Assembly (NCBI RefSeq): GCF_003544915.1
Contig: NZ_CP032097.1
Coordinates: forward strand, 1,240,001-1,304,000
Length of the DNA: 64,000 nucleotides
DNA from: Arcobacter ellisii
Lineage (GTDB): Bacteria; Campylobacterota; Campylobacteria; Campylobacterales; Arcobacteraceae
Direction of reading: 5' to 3'
Shown: piece after piece, positions 8,573 to 17,531 of the stretch
Layout: every line of letters begins with the position of its first letter
Numbering within the stretch: the stretch's first letter is position 1
Made by a program: the position numbers and the translations under genes
Notes under the pieces: generated by a model
The model's input: the letters and a program-made list of their open reading frames with translations, nothing else
The model's database searches: none
Told to the model about the DNA's origin: nothing

Positions 8573-8680
8573 AAATATGAAAATATGATTTTAAATAAAA
8601 TGAATATCAGATTTAAAACTTATTTTTACATAAAATATATAGAATTGATTATAATCAAGATAAAGTTTGTCCTAATTTAA

Positions 8681-8686
8681 TATAAT
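8681..8686 (+). promoter_or_regulatory. Candidate -10 element of the chemoreceptor gene
   Basis: TATAAT stands 29 bases before the ATG at 8715, whose ribosome site is AAAGGAAA at 8704-8711. No clear -35 hexamer was seen, as is common in Campylobacterota. Confidence 0.5.
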
Positions 8687-8714
8687 TCCTTGTTGAAAAT
8701 CATAAAGGAAAAAA

Positions 8715-10106
8715 ATGTTTAATTTAAAATCATTATATTTAAGAATGACCATAGTGCATTATTTAGGAATAATAATACTTCCATTAAATGCTATTTTATT
8801 TACAACTTCTACTATTTCTCAAATAGTTCAAATTATTATTACTTTAGCTTTAATTGTGCATGAATTAGATGAGAGAAAAAATGGAAAACTATTATCGAAA
8901 GAGTTAGTTAATTTTTTAAAAAATATGGATAATAAAAATGTTAGTTTTGAGATAAATACTTCAATGGCAAGTGAATATTCTGAAATAAAAGATGTTATTG
9001 ACAAAAGAGAAAAAGAGCTTTTAGAAAAAGAAAAAGAAGAATCACTTTTAATTGAAGAGGCTAAAATAGTGATGAATCAAGTAAAACATGGAATTTATTC
9101 TCAAACAATAACTTCTATTAGTTCAAATAATTCACTTGAAGAGTTTAAAAAAAGTGTTAATGAAATGATTATTGAAACAAGAGAACATTTTTTAAATATC
9201 AATTCTATTTTGGAAAAATATACAAATTATGATTATAAAGAAAAATTAGAACTAAAAAGAATTGCAAGTAATGGAGAATTTCAACATTTAGTTGAAGCTA
9301 TTAATAAACTAAAAGAGGCGATTACTCAAATGTTAGTTGAAAATAAAATAAATGGTATAACGCTTCAAAATTCATCTAAAATTTTATTAACAAATGTTGA
9401 TAAACTTAATTTATCATCAAATGAAGCAGCAAATAGTCTAAAAGATACATCTGTAGTATTAAGTGAAATAACTAAAAATGTTGATAAAACTTCAACTCAA
9501 ACTATTCAAATGTCAAGTCTTGCAAATGCAGTTATTGGTTATTCAAAAGAGGGCTTAAATCTAGCAGAAAAAACAACAACTGCTATGGATGAAATAAATG
9601 AAAAAGTAAGTGCTATTAATGAATCAATAACAATCATCGACCAAATAGCTTTTCAAACAAATATTTTAAGTCTAAATGCAGCAGTTGAAGCAGCAACTGC
9701 TGGAGAAGCAGGATTGGGATTTGCTGTTGTTGCACAAGAGGTGCGAAATCTTGCAAATAGAAGTACCCAAGCTGCTTATGAGATAAAAAAACTTGTGGAA
9801 TCAGCAAATATAAAAGCAAATGATGGAAAAACTATTGCAAATGAGATGATTGAAGGTTATACGGTTTTAAATACAAATATTGATAAAACAATAGAGTTAA
9901 TAAGTAGTGTTGCTGATATTTCAAAAGAACAACAAGTTGGGATTGTACAAATAAATAGTGCTATAAATATTTTAGAACAACAAATAAAAGCAAATGCTGA
10001 AGTTTCATCGCAAGCAAATAATATAGCAATTAAAACTTCAAATATTGCAAATACAATCGTAGATACAGCAAATCAAAAAGAGTTTGAAGGAAAAGAGAAT
10101 ATTTAA
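8715..10106 (+). CDS. Methyl-accepting chemotaxis protein without a periplasmic sensor
   Basis: A 463-residue chemoreceptor. Two hydrophobic segments lie close together in the first about 50 residues with almost no periplasmic loop, so ligand sensing must be in the membrane, cytoplasmic or through a partner. A HAMP-like helical region is followed by the signalling hairpin, whose tip reads [16 protein letters not shown]. It sits head-to-head with nirB and just before a globin-coupled EAL gene, which suggests a role in responding to oxygen or nitrogen oxides, but that is inference. Confidence 0.9.
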   Translation: MFNLKSLYLRMTIVHYLGIIILPLNAILFTTSTISQIVQIIITLALIVHELDERKNGKLLSKELVNFLKNMDNKNVSFEINTSMASEYSEIKDVIDKREKELLEKEKEESLLIEEAKIVMNQVKHGIYSQTITSISSNNSLEEFKKSVNEMIIETREHFLNINSILEKYTNYDYKEKLELKRIASNGEFQHLVEAINKLKEAITQMLVENKINGITLQNSSKILLTNVDKLNLSSNEAANSLKDTSVVLSEITKNVDKTSTQTIQMSSLANAVIGYSKEGLNLAEKTTTAMDEINEKVSAINESITIIDQIAFQTNILSLNAAVEAATAGEAGLGFAVVAQEVRNLANRSTQAAYEIKKLVESANIKANDGKTIANEMIEGYTVLNTNIDKTIELISSVADISKEQQVGIVQINSAINILEQQIKANAEVSSQANNIAIKTSNIANTIVDTANQKEFEGKENI

Positions 10107-10116
10107 AGGTCAAATC

Positions 10117-11334
10117 ATGAATTTAAAAGAAAAGAAAGTCCTAAATCCAAATAAAAAAGATTATAAAAGATTACTAAAACACTATAAATTTACCTCTTTA
10201 GATGCAAATAATTTAAAAGAGATAGAAAATATTACAAAAATTTATTCTAAAGAGTTTTTAGATGGTTTTTATAAATTTATTTTAGAGTTTGATTATGCAA
10301 GAAAGTTTTTATACAATCAAGAGATTCTTCAAAGACATAAAATAGGTATTGAAAATTGGTATTTGAATCTATTTTGTGGTGTATATGATAAGAGTTATTT
10401 TGAAAAATTATATATGATTAGTGAAATTCATGTTCGTATTGGTTTACCTGCTCATTATGTAAATACAGCTTTTAGTTATGTAAGAGGTTTTGTAAAAAAT
10501 ATTTTATTGACAGAAAAAAAATATGAGGTCTTATCTTCTGTGGATAAAATCATAGATATAAATTTGGATATTTTGACAATTTCATATCAAGAAGAGGAAC
10601 AAAGTAAATTATTAAATGAGATAGTTTTTCTAAAAAATGTTGTTGATAACTCTAATATTGAGCCTTATCTTCAAGGAATTTTTGATACTAAAACTCTAAA
10701 AATAAAAAAATATGAATCTTTGATGAGATTGGTTGATTCAAATAGTAAAGAGGTTTTTTCTGTATTTCCTTATTTAGAAATTTCTAAAAAGATTAAATTA
10801 TATGAAAAGATGATGAAAATTATGGTTGATAAAACCTTTGCTTTATTTTCTAATCAAGATATAGAATTTAGTATAAATCTTTCCTATGAAGATATTGCAA
10901 ATGAGGCTTTTATGAAGTTTTTATATGAAAAAATCAATAGTTATAAAAATCCAAAAAATATCATTTTTGAGATATTAGAATCTGATTTTATTGAAGATTT
11001 TAGTGTTGTAAAAGAGTTTACAACTTATGTGAGAACAAAAGGTTGTAAAATTGCTATTGATGATTTTGGAAGTGGATATTCAAATATGGAAAATATTTTA
11101 AAACTAAAACCTGAAATTATCAAAATAGATGGCTCTTTAATTAAAAATATTAATCTTAGTGAAGAATCAAAAACAATAGTAAAAAATATAGTAAATATGG
11201 CAAAAGAGTTAAATGCAAAAACTGTTGCTGAATATGTTCACTCAAAAGAGGTTTTTGATATTGTAAAAAATATGAATATTGATTTTCTACAAGGTTTTTA
11301 TTTGAGTGAACCAAAGAGTTATTTCTCTACTTGA
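10117..11334 (+). CDS. Globin-coupled c-di-GMP phosphodiesterase (EAL)
   Basis: A 405-residue protein. ATG 10117 is chosen over the earlier in-frame TTG 10084, which lies inside the chemoreceptor, because AAAGG precedes it at 10105-10109. Residues about 12-150 are a protoglobin-type haem sensor with the expected proximal histidine at residue 105 in H-V-R-I-G-L-P. Residues about 165-400 are an EAL domain with E-S-L-M-R for EAL, I-N-L-S, F-E-I-L-E, I-D-D-F-G-S-G-Y and K-I-D, so catalytic residues look intact. It probably breaks down c-di-GMP in response to O2 or NO. It converges with nasA with a 16-base overlap. Confidence 0.85.
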   Translation: MNLKEKKVLNPNKKDYKRLLKHYKFTSLDANNLKEIENITKIYSKEFLDGFYKFILEFDYARKFLYNQEILQRHKIGIENWYLNLFCGVYDKSYFEKLYMISEIHVRIGLPAHYVNTAFSYVRGFVKNILLTEKKYEVLSSVDKIIDINLDILTISYQEEEQSKLLNEIVFLKNVVDNSNIEPYLQGIFDTKTLKIKKYESLMRLVDSNSKEVFSVFPYLEISKKIKLYEKMMKIMVDKTFALFSNQDIEFSINLSYEDIANEAFMKFLYEKINSYKNPKNIIFEILESDFIEDFSVVKEFTTYVRTKGCKIAIDDFGSGYSNMENILKLKPEIIKIDGSLIKNINLSEESKTIVKNIVNMAKELNAKTVAEYVHSKEVFDIVKNMNIDFLQGFYLSEPKSYFST

Positions 11335-13628
11335 ATAAAAGAATTTTGATTTATATTTAACTCCTCTTTTATAACCATATGTTCTATTTGAGCGGTAATT
11401 TCCTCTTTTTTTAGTTTTAAACCTTGAGGAACTTTAAAACTATGAAGTTGCACTGCACATTGTTTAAAATTTGGCTCAAAAGATTTTGGGTCAAAATCAG
11501 CGATGGTTATACTATTTATTAGTTGTTCATTAAAATGAAATGGCACAAAAATCGTCCCAACTCTAATATTTTGTGACTCTTTTACTATGATATTATTTAT
11601 TCTTCCTCTTCTTGAACTAATATCTATTCTATCGCCGCTTGAAACTTCAAGTTTTTTAGCATCAGCTGGATTTATCTCTATCCAAGCTTCTGGTGCTAAA
11701 TCATTTAAAATAGAGATAGTTTTTGTTTTTGTTCTTGTATGCCATTGTTCAACAGTTCTTCCTGTGTTTAAAATAAGTGGAAAATCACAATTAGAAGTTT
11801 CAGCTAAAGGTTTCCAATCAAGGCATAAAAGTTTTGCTTTTCCATCATCAGTTGGACAAGGCATCTTTTCATCATAAAGCCTAGCTTTTCCTTTTGGATA
11901 TTTTTCATTACAAGGCCATTGAATTCCTCCAAGTTCTTCAATCAACTCATAACTCATTCCTGAATAATCACAAAGTCTTCCTGCACTTACTTTTTTCCAC
12001 TCATTAAAAGCATCTTTTGGTTCACTCCAAGAAGGAAATAGTTTTTCATTAACACTTTCAAAATATTTTGAAAACTCTAAAACAATATCAAAATCACTTT
12101 TTGTTTCACCCAAAGGCTCAACAGCTTTTTTTGCATAGTTGCATCTTCTTTCACTATTTGTGTAAGTTCCTTCTTTTTCGCTCCAAGTTGCAGCACTAAA
12201 AACAACATCAGCTATAAGAGAAGTTTCACTTTTAAAAGCATCTTGAACAACTAAAAACTCTAGTTTTTTTAAAGCATTTCTTAGTCTGTTTTGGTCTGGA
12301 TATGAAATCAAAGGATTAGTTGCAACCAACCATAAAGCTTTTATTTCACCTCTATCAATTGCATCTATTATTTGTGGATATGAATAACCCCGTTTAGTTG
12401 GTACATCTTCTAACGGAACATTTACAAGTGTCGCATACTCTTCTCTGTCATACGAACTTGCAAAGTTTCTATATCCAGGAAGTGAAGAGGTAAATCCAGT
12501 CTCTCTTGTACCCATAGCATTACATTGTCCAGTAATTGATAAAGCAGTTGCTCCTTGTCGTCCTATATTTCCAGTAATAAGTGCAAGATTACAAATAGCA
12601 CTTACTGTATCAGTTCCAATTGAGCTTTGATTTACTCCCATAGTCCAAGCACTCGTGGCTTTTTCAGCTTTTGCATAAACACGAGCAAGTTCATATAAAT
12701 CTTTTACATCAATTCCAGTGATATTTGAAACATCTTGTGGTTTATAGTTTTCAAAAATATGTTTTTTGAACTCTTTATATCCAGTTGTTCGCTCAAGAAT
12801 AAATTTTTCATTTTCCCAACCTTGCTCTAAAATAATGTAACAAAGTCCATTTATAAGTGCAAGGTCACTTCTTGGTAAAATTGGAACATAAATATCTGCC
12901 ATATTTGCAGTTTTTGAAAATCGTGGGTCAACTACTATGATTGTAGGTTTTTTACCAGTAGTTTTTTTGTTTTTTGTTATATGAAGTTTTAAAATAGGAT
13001 GATTATCTGCTATATTTGCACCAATTAACATAATAACATCAGCATGGGAAAAATCTTCGTAAGCACCAATTGGTCCATCACTTCCAAAAGTTTGTTTATA
13101 GCCCATAACAGCACTTGCCATACAAAGTGTTGTATTTCCACAATAGTTATTTGTTTTTAGTCCAAGTTGTACAAATTTTCCTAAACTATAAAACTCTTCT
13201 GTTAGAAGTTGTCCAGTTGAAATAACACCAATTGCAGTGTTTCCATATTTTTCTTGTATCTCTTTAAATTTTTGGCTTGTTGTTTTAAATACTTCATCCC
13301 AAGAAGTTGATACTAACTCTTTATTTTTTTTAATCATTGGAGTTGTATATCTATTTATACTATTAACTATTTCATGTTCACTTAATCCTTTTGGGCAAAG
13401 TGTTCCTTGATTTACTGGATGTTTTGGGTCACCTTTTGTATAAACTGGTTTTCCATCTTTTACACCAATATAAAGTCCACAACCAACTCCACAATAACCA
13501 CAAGTTGAACGAACCCAAGAAGTAGGGGCTTTTTCAAGTGCTACTTTTCCAAATTTTTCATCATTTGTAAGTGCATATTTTTCATTTTTTAACTCTTTGT
13601 TTAAAAAGTTTTTTATTTTATTTATCAT
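11319..13628 (-). CDS. nasA: Assimilatory-type nitrate reductase catalytic subunit
   Basis: A 769-residue molybdopterin oxidoreductase. The [4Fe-4S] site C-G-Y-C-G-V-G-C-G with C-P-K-G follows a 40-residue N-terminal extension. Further on are L-I-G-A-N-I-A-D-N-H-P, W-T-M-G-V-N-Q-S and T-G-Q-C-N-A-M-G, typical of the NasA/NarB/NapA group, and a C-terminal dinucleotide-binding domain (T-G-R-T-V-E-Q-W-H-T). No twin-arginine signal is seen, so it is cytoplasmic. Its start overlaps the end of the DmsB-DmsC fusion gene by ATGA, so electrons probably come from that subunit. Assimilatory nitrate reduction is inferred from the neighbouring nirBD and nitrate transporters; a formate dehydrogenase-like role is less likely. 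Confidence 0.85.
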   Translation of the reverse strand: MINKIKNFLNKELKNEKYALTNDEKFGKVALEKAPTSWVRSTCGYCGVGCGLYIGVKDGKPVYTKGDPKHPVNQGTLCPKGLSEHEIVNSINRYTTPMIKKNKELVSTSWDEVFKTTSQKFKEIQEKYGNTAIGVISTGQLLTEEFYSLGKFVQLGLKTNNYCGNTTLCMASAVMGYKQTFGSDGPIGAYEDFSHADVIMLIGANIADNHPILKLHITKNKKTTGKKPTIIVVDPRFSKTANMADIYVPILPRSDLALINGLCYIILEQGWENEKFILERTTGYKEFKKHIFENYKPQDVSNITGIDVKDLYELARVYAKAEKATSAWTMGVNQSSIGTDTVSAICNLALITGNIGRQGATALSITGQCNAMGTRETGFTSSLPGYRNFASSYDREEYATLVNVPLEDVPTKRGYSYPQIIDAIDRGEIKALWLVATNPLISYPDQNRLRNALKKLEFLVVQDAFKSETSLIADVVFSAATWSEKEGTYTNSERRCNYAKKAVEPLGETKSDFDIVLEFSKYFESVNEKLFPSWSEPKDAFNEWKKVSAGRLCDYSGMSYELIEELGGIQWPCNEKYPKGKARLYDEKMPCPTDDGKAKLLCLDWKPLAETSNCDFPLILNTGRTVEQWHTRTKTKTISILNDLAPEAWIEINPADAKKLEVSSGDRIDISSRRGRINNIIVKESQNIRVGTIFVPFHFNEQLINSITIADFDPKSFEPNFKQCAVQLHSFKVPQGLKLKKEEITAQIEHMVIKEELNINQNSFIQVEK

Positions 13629-15211
13629 CTTTGATTTCCCATAAAGAAATTTCCAGCAAGCCCAAGGGCAACAGCTGTTTTATAAAATAGTAATCTTGAA
13701 ACTATTTCACTTGAAAAAGATATAAGTATTGATAAAACTAAAAATATTATTGCAGGTATATAGTTTTGACTAGCAAGAAATAACATACTTAAAATTGGTA
13801 AAATAAATATTCCAACAAAGATACTATTTCTTCTATAATCTCTTAATTTTATGAAATTTGTTTCATACAAAATTTTTGTTTTGTTTAGTTGATAAAAGTT
13901 TTTATGTTCACTTGATAAGTATTTATAAAAATCTACCTCTTTTGAATACTCAACATATTGTAAAAATCCTATAAAAATCCCAAAAGGCAATAAAACTGAA
14001 GCAGAAGAGTAGCTTTCATTTAACATCAATAAAAATGTGATTAAAAATAGACCGATATATCCCACATTAAAAAATATATTTGTTGTCTCTTTTTTATTCC
14101 AAGAAGGTCTTGCTTTTATTCTATAAATCATTGACTGGGCATAAATCCCATAAATTCCAGCACCAAAAACTAATAACTCAACTATAAATCTAAATTTTTG
14201 ATTTATTTCAAAAAAGTATAAAGTTATTAGTAAAACTAAACCACTTGTATATAAAGCTAAAGCCAAAGCTTCCCTTGAAAGCCAAGAAGTTTTTATGTTT
14301 TTCATTGCAGTCATAGCAAGAGCTGGTCGTCCAAGATGAAGTGCTGAAAGTGGAAGTCCAATGAGTGAGGGTAAAAAAATAGCTATCATCATCCAAATAT
14401 TTGGACTTGGTAAATTAAATCCAAATAGATTTGTTATTTCACCTAATAATACAGCACAAAAAGCTCCAAAAGAGATTTGAGTTAAAACTGTCATAAATAC
14501 CAATGGCCATTCACTATGATTTGGTTTTATAATATGTGCATCAGCTGGTGTCATATCGTGCGTTTCATTTATAGTGTATCTAGTTGTTGGTTTTGTGATT
14601 TCAATATCAGGAAGATTTGGAGCAACTCCTTGTTTTGCCATATCAACTTCTAACCACTCTTTTACATTTACAATTTCTATTGCAATTGCTCCTGATGGAC
14701 AAGCTTGAACACAAGCAGGAGTTTGTCCAACTTCAAGTTTTTCATGGCACATATGACATTTTGTCACTATTCCTCTATCTTTATTAAAAACTGGAACTTC
14801 ATAAGGACAATTCCAAGTACAGTATTGACAACCAATACAGCTATCATCATCATGAAAAACAATTCCATTATCAAATTTTATATATGAATTTGTAGGGCAA
14901 CCTTTTAAACACTCTGGGTCAATACAATGATTACAAGACATTGAGTTAAAATGATTTTTTACATTTGGGAAAATTCCACTTTGAGTCTCTCCAACTCTTC
15001 TCCATTTTACATCTGCACTATTGTTATTTTGTTCATTACAAGCAACTTCACAACAGTGACAGCCAATACAAGCTGTTGCATCAAAATGAAATCTATATTG
15101 TTCCCCAGCTTTTGGTTTAGCAATATCAATAGAGTAATTTCCACATTGCATTCCTGTATCTGCTTTATAAGATATAAAACTTTCCAATGGTGTTTTTTCG
15201 TTTGAACTCAT
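13625..15211 (-). CDS. Fused DmsB-DmsC-type electron transfer subunit
   Basis: A 528-residue protein. Residues about 40-200 carry four [4Fe-4S] cysteine groups, including C-I-G-C-H-C-C-E-V-A-C, C-N-H-C, C-I-G-C-Q-Y-C-T-W-N-C and C-H-M-C, as in DmsB. Residues about 235-528 form about eight membrane segments of the DmsC anchor type. DmsC-like anchors oxidise quinol, so this subunit should feed electrons from the quinone pool to NasA. Separate dmsB and dmsC genes are the classic layout; here they are one protein. It is the first gene of the operon with nasA, and the ribosome site is AAGGAG about 7 bases before ATG. Confidence 0.85.
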   Translation of the reverse strand: MSSNEKTPLESFISYKADTGMQCGNYSIDIAKPKAGEQYRFHFDATACIGCHCCEVACNEQNNNSADVKWRRVGETQSGIFPNVKNHFNSMSCNHCIDPECLKGCPTNSYIKFDNGIVFHDDDSCIGCQYCTWNCPYEVPVFNKDRGIVTKCHMCHEKLEVGQTPACVQACPSGAIAIEIVNVKEWLEVDMAKQGVAPNLPDIEITKPTTRYTINETHDMTPADAHIIKPNHSEWPLVFMTVLTQISFGAFCAVLLGEITNLFGFNLPSPNIWMMIAIFLPSLIGLPLSALHLGRPALAMTAMKNIKTSWLSREALALALYTSGLVLLITLYFFEINQKFRFIVELLVFGAGIYGIYAQSMIYRIKARPSWNKKETTNIFFNVGYIGLFLITFLLMLNESYSSASVLLPFGIFIGFLQYVEYSKEVDFYKYLSSEHKNFYQLNKTKILYETNFIKLRDYRRNSIFVGIFILPILSMLFLASQNYIPAIIFLVLSILISFSSEIVSRLLFYKTAVALGLAGNFFMGNQR

Positions 15212-15250
15212 TTACACTCCTTAAACATATAATGAATTATATATTTAAAA

Positions 15251-15265
15251 TTAATGTAAAATTAA
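15251..15265. promoter_or_regulatory. TTAATGTAAAATTAA site, dmsBC-nasA promoter
   Basis: This 15-base site is identical to the one at 17388. On the minus strand it lies about ten bases upstream of a TATAAT (15236-15241), about 25 bases before the start of the dmsBC-type gene. That puts it in the -35 region, where an activator would act. Confidence 0.55.
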
Positions 15266-15323
15266 AATAATATGAATATAAAATAGACAATTAATTATCT
15301 ATATTAAAATAAAATATAAATAA

Positions 15324-15338
15324 TTAATGTAAAGTTAA
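15324..15338. promoter_or_regulatory. TTAATGTAAAGTTAA site, second copy in the same gap
   Basis: One base different from the sites at 15251 and 17388. It lies 73 bases further from the dmsBC-nasA start and directly behind the stop of the second nitrate reductase gene, so it probably works as an upstream operator for the same operon. Confidence 0.5.
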
Positions 15339-15340
15339 GC

Positions 15341-17329
15341 TTATAGCTTGATTATTTTAACAGCACTATGATTATAGTCAGGTTGTAAAGAGTCTTTGTC
15401 ATATAAATCATTTGTAAGATAGTTTATTTTTCTATTACTAACAGGTATAAAAATAGTATCAAGTTTTATATCATCAGTTATAAGTGCAACAGATTCAATT
15501 TGTCCACGTTTTGAAATGATTCTTATATTATCCCCATCTTTTATTCCTAAATCTTTTGCATTTTTACTATTTATTTCACAAAAGTTTAGAGGTTTATGTT
15601 TTAAAAGAGTTCTTGGAAGATTTGTTTTTGTACCACTATGCCATTGGTCACGTGTACGTCCTGTTAATAAAATAAAAGGAAACTCTAAAGAGGTTTTTTC
15701 ACTTAAAACTCTGTTTTCCACAAAAAATAGATTTCCTTTTTTATCAGGAGTAAAAAACTCTCTATTTTCTCTAATTTTTTCTCCCCAAACAAAAGGTTTC
15801 TCTTTTAACTCTTCATAAGAAGTTTCATAAATATTTAGATGAGGATTTAATTTTGTCATCTCTTGATACTCTTCAAATATCTCTTTTGGTGAACTAAAAC
15901 AAAACTCTTTTAAATATCCTAACTTTTGAGCAATAAGTTGGAAAATTTCCCAATCAGGTTTACAATCTATTGAAACACGAGTTAGTTTTTCTTGTTTTGT
16001 AATTGTTCTATCAAGATTTGTTTGTGTTCCTTCTTTTTCTCCCCACGGAGCAGCAGGAAGTCTAATATGTGCAAATTTTGCAGTTTCAGAGTTTTCATAG
16101 GCATTTATTTCAACAACAAGTGGAATTTTTTTGATTAACTCTTCCATTTTATTTCTATTTGGAAGATGATAAATTGGGTCTGTATGGCAAATAACTAACA
16201 CATCAAGGTTTGCTTCAAGCATTTGAGTTGCAGTTAATCCAACTTTATTTGAAACTTTTTTTGTTCCCCAAAATTGATTTACTTTTTTAATTGATTCACT
16301 ATCAAATCCCAAATGAACTGCAAGCATTGTTGAAAGTCCACCAACTTCTCTTCCTCCCATCGCATTTGGTTGCCCAGTTAATGAAAAAGGACCATTTCCC
16401 TCTTTAAATATTTTCCCCGTTAAAAGATGTGTATTTATGATTGATAAGTTTTTATCAACTCCTTGAACCGATTGATTTATCCCCATTGTCCAAGCAGTTA
16501 TTATATTTTCATTTGATTTATACATTTGCCAAAACTCTTCAAATTGCTCTTTTGTAAGACCAGTTCTTTTTAAAAGTTTTGTTGAAGGAACTCTTTTAAA
16601 TTTATTTTGAAGTAGGGTGAAGTTATTTATATGATTTTCAACAAACTCTTTATCTATTAAATCTTCATCAATAATTCTTTTTGAGATAAGATTAAAAAAA
16701 TCAATATCACTTCCAGGTTTAATTGGTAAATATAAATCAGCATATTTTGCAGTGTCAGTAAATCGTGGGTCTATTACAATGATTTTTAATCCATCTTTTT
16801 TTGCACTTTTTATTCTATTGTGAAAAACAACATGAGCTTCAGCTGTATTTGCTCCAACTAAAATTAAAAGATTTGCCTTATGTACATCATTCATTCTAAC
16901 TGGCACATAATCTATTCCTAAAGCTTTTTTATATGCAACAACTGCACTTGCCATACAAGTTCTACTGTTTGTATCGACGTTATTTGAACCTATAAAACCT
17001 TTCATAAGTTTATTTGCAATGTAATAATCTTCAGTTAAAAGTTGACCTGAAAGATAAAATCCAACTTTGTCTTTGTTTGAAATAGCAATTTTAGTTGCAA
17101 TTTGATTTATAGCACTTTCCCAAGAGACTGTTTTAAACTCTTCATTTAGATTTTCTCTAAAAACTGGTCTTAGAAGTCTTGTTGGTGTTTGAATACTAAT
17201 AAGTTCTGAAACACCTTTTGAGCAAAGTTTTCCTTCATTTGTTGGATAAACCACATCTCCAACAAGTTTATTTTCTTCAAATTCAAGTCCACAACCAACA
17301 CCACAATATCCACAAACTGACTTTATCAT
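15341..17329 (-). CDS. Second assimilatory-type nitrate reductase (NarB/NasA paralogue)
   Basis: A 662-residue molybdopterin oxidoreductase starting almost directly with the [4Fe-4S] motif (M-I-K-S-V-C-G-Y-C-G-V-G-C-G). It shares the order of motifs with NasA: L-V-G-A-N-T-A-E-A-H-V, W-T-M-G-I-N-Q-S, T-G-Q-P-N-A-M-G-G-R-E and T-G-R-T-R-D-Q-W-H-S. It lacks the N-terminal extension and is about 100 residues shorter, close to cyanobacterial NarB. It is transcribed in the same direction as dmsBC-nasA, but 129 bases and two putative operator sites lie between. Its electron donor is not evident (ferredoxin is a family possibility). Confidence 0.82.
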   Translation of the reverse strand: MIKSVCGYCGVGCGLEFEENKLVGDVVYPTNEGKLCSKGVSELISIQTPTRLLRPVFRENLNEEFKTVSWESAINQIATKIAISNKDKVGFYLSGQLLTEDYYIANKLMKGFIGSNNVDTNSRTCMASAVVAYKKALGIDYVPVRMNDVHKANLLILVGANTAEAHVVFHNRIKSAKKDGLKIIVIDPRFTDTAKYADLYLPIKPGSDIDFFNLISKRIIDEDLIDKEFVENHINNFTLLQNKFKRVPSTKLLKRTGLTKEQFEEFWQMYKSNENIITAWTMGINQSVQGVDKNLSIINTHLLTGKIFKEGNGPFSLTGQPNAMGGREVGGLSTMLAVHLGFDSESIKKVNQFWGTKKVSNKVGLTATQMLEANLDVLVICHTDPIYHLPNRNKMEELIKKIPLVVEINAYENSETAKFAHIRLPAAPWGEKEGTQTNLDRTITKQEKLTRVSIDCKPDWEIFQLIAQKLGYLKEFCFSSPKEIFEEYQEMTKLNPHLNIYETSYEELKEKPFVWGEKIRENREFFTPDKKGNLFFVENRVLSEKTSLEFPFILLTGRTRDQWHSGTKTNLPRTLLKHKPLNFCEINSKNAKDLGIKDGDNIRIISKRGQIESVALITDDIKLDTIFIPVSNRKINYLTNDLYDKDSLQPDYNHSAVKIIKL

Positions 17330-17374
17330 TGTAAATAATCCTTATTTTTTCGATTTATACATTTTATAGTTTTT

Positions 17375-17402
17375 ATTATACATAATATTAATGTAAAATT
17401 AA
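17375..17402 (-). promoter_or_regulatory. Candidate promoter with TTAAT-N5-ATTAA site for the second reductase gene
   Basis: On the minus strand TTAATTTTACATTAA (17402-17388) is followed after seven bases by TATAAT (17380-17375), about 45 bases before the ATG at 17329. The site also lies upstream of the divergent REC-PAS-EAL gene. The spacing to TATAAT is close to that at the dmsBC-nasA promoter. Confidence 0.55.
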
Positions 17403-17531
17403 GAAAAATATGTTTATAAAATATACATCCATAATAAAAGAATCAAATAATAAAAATTATTTTTTATTTAATATAAGTTGAATTTTTATTTTTTTGTGTT
17501 ATAAATTTATGTTTTTTATTTAAGGAATAAT

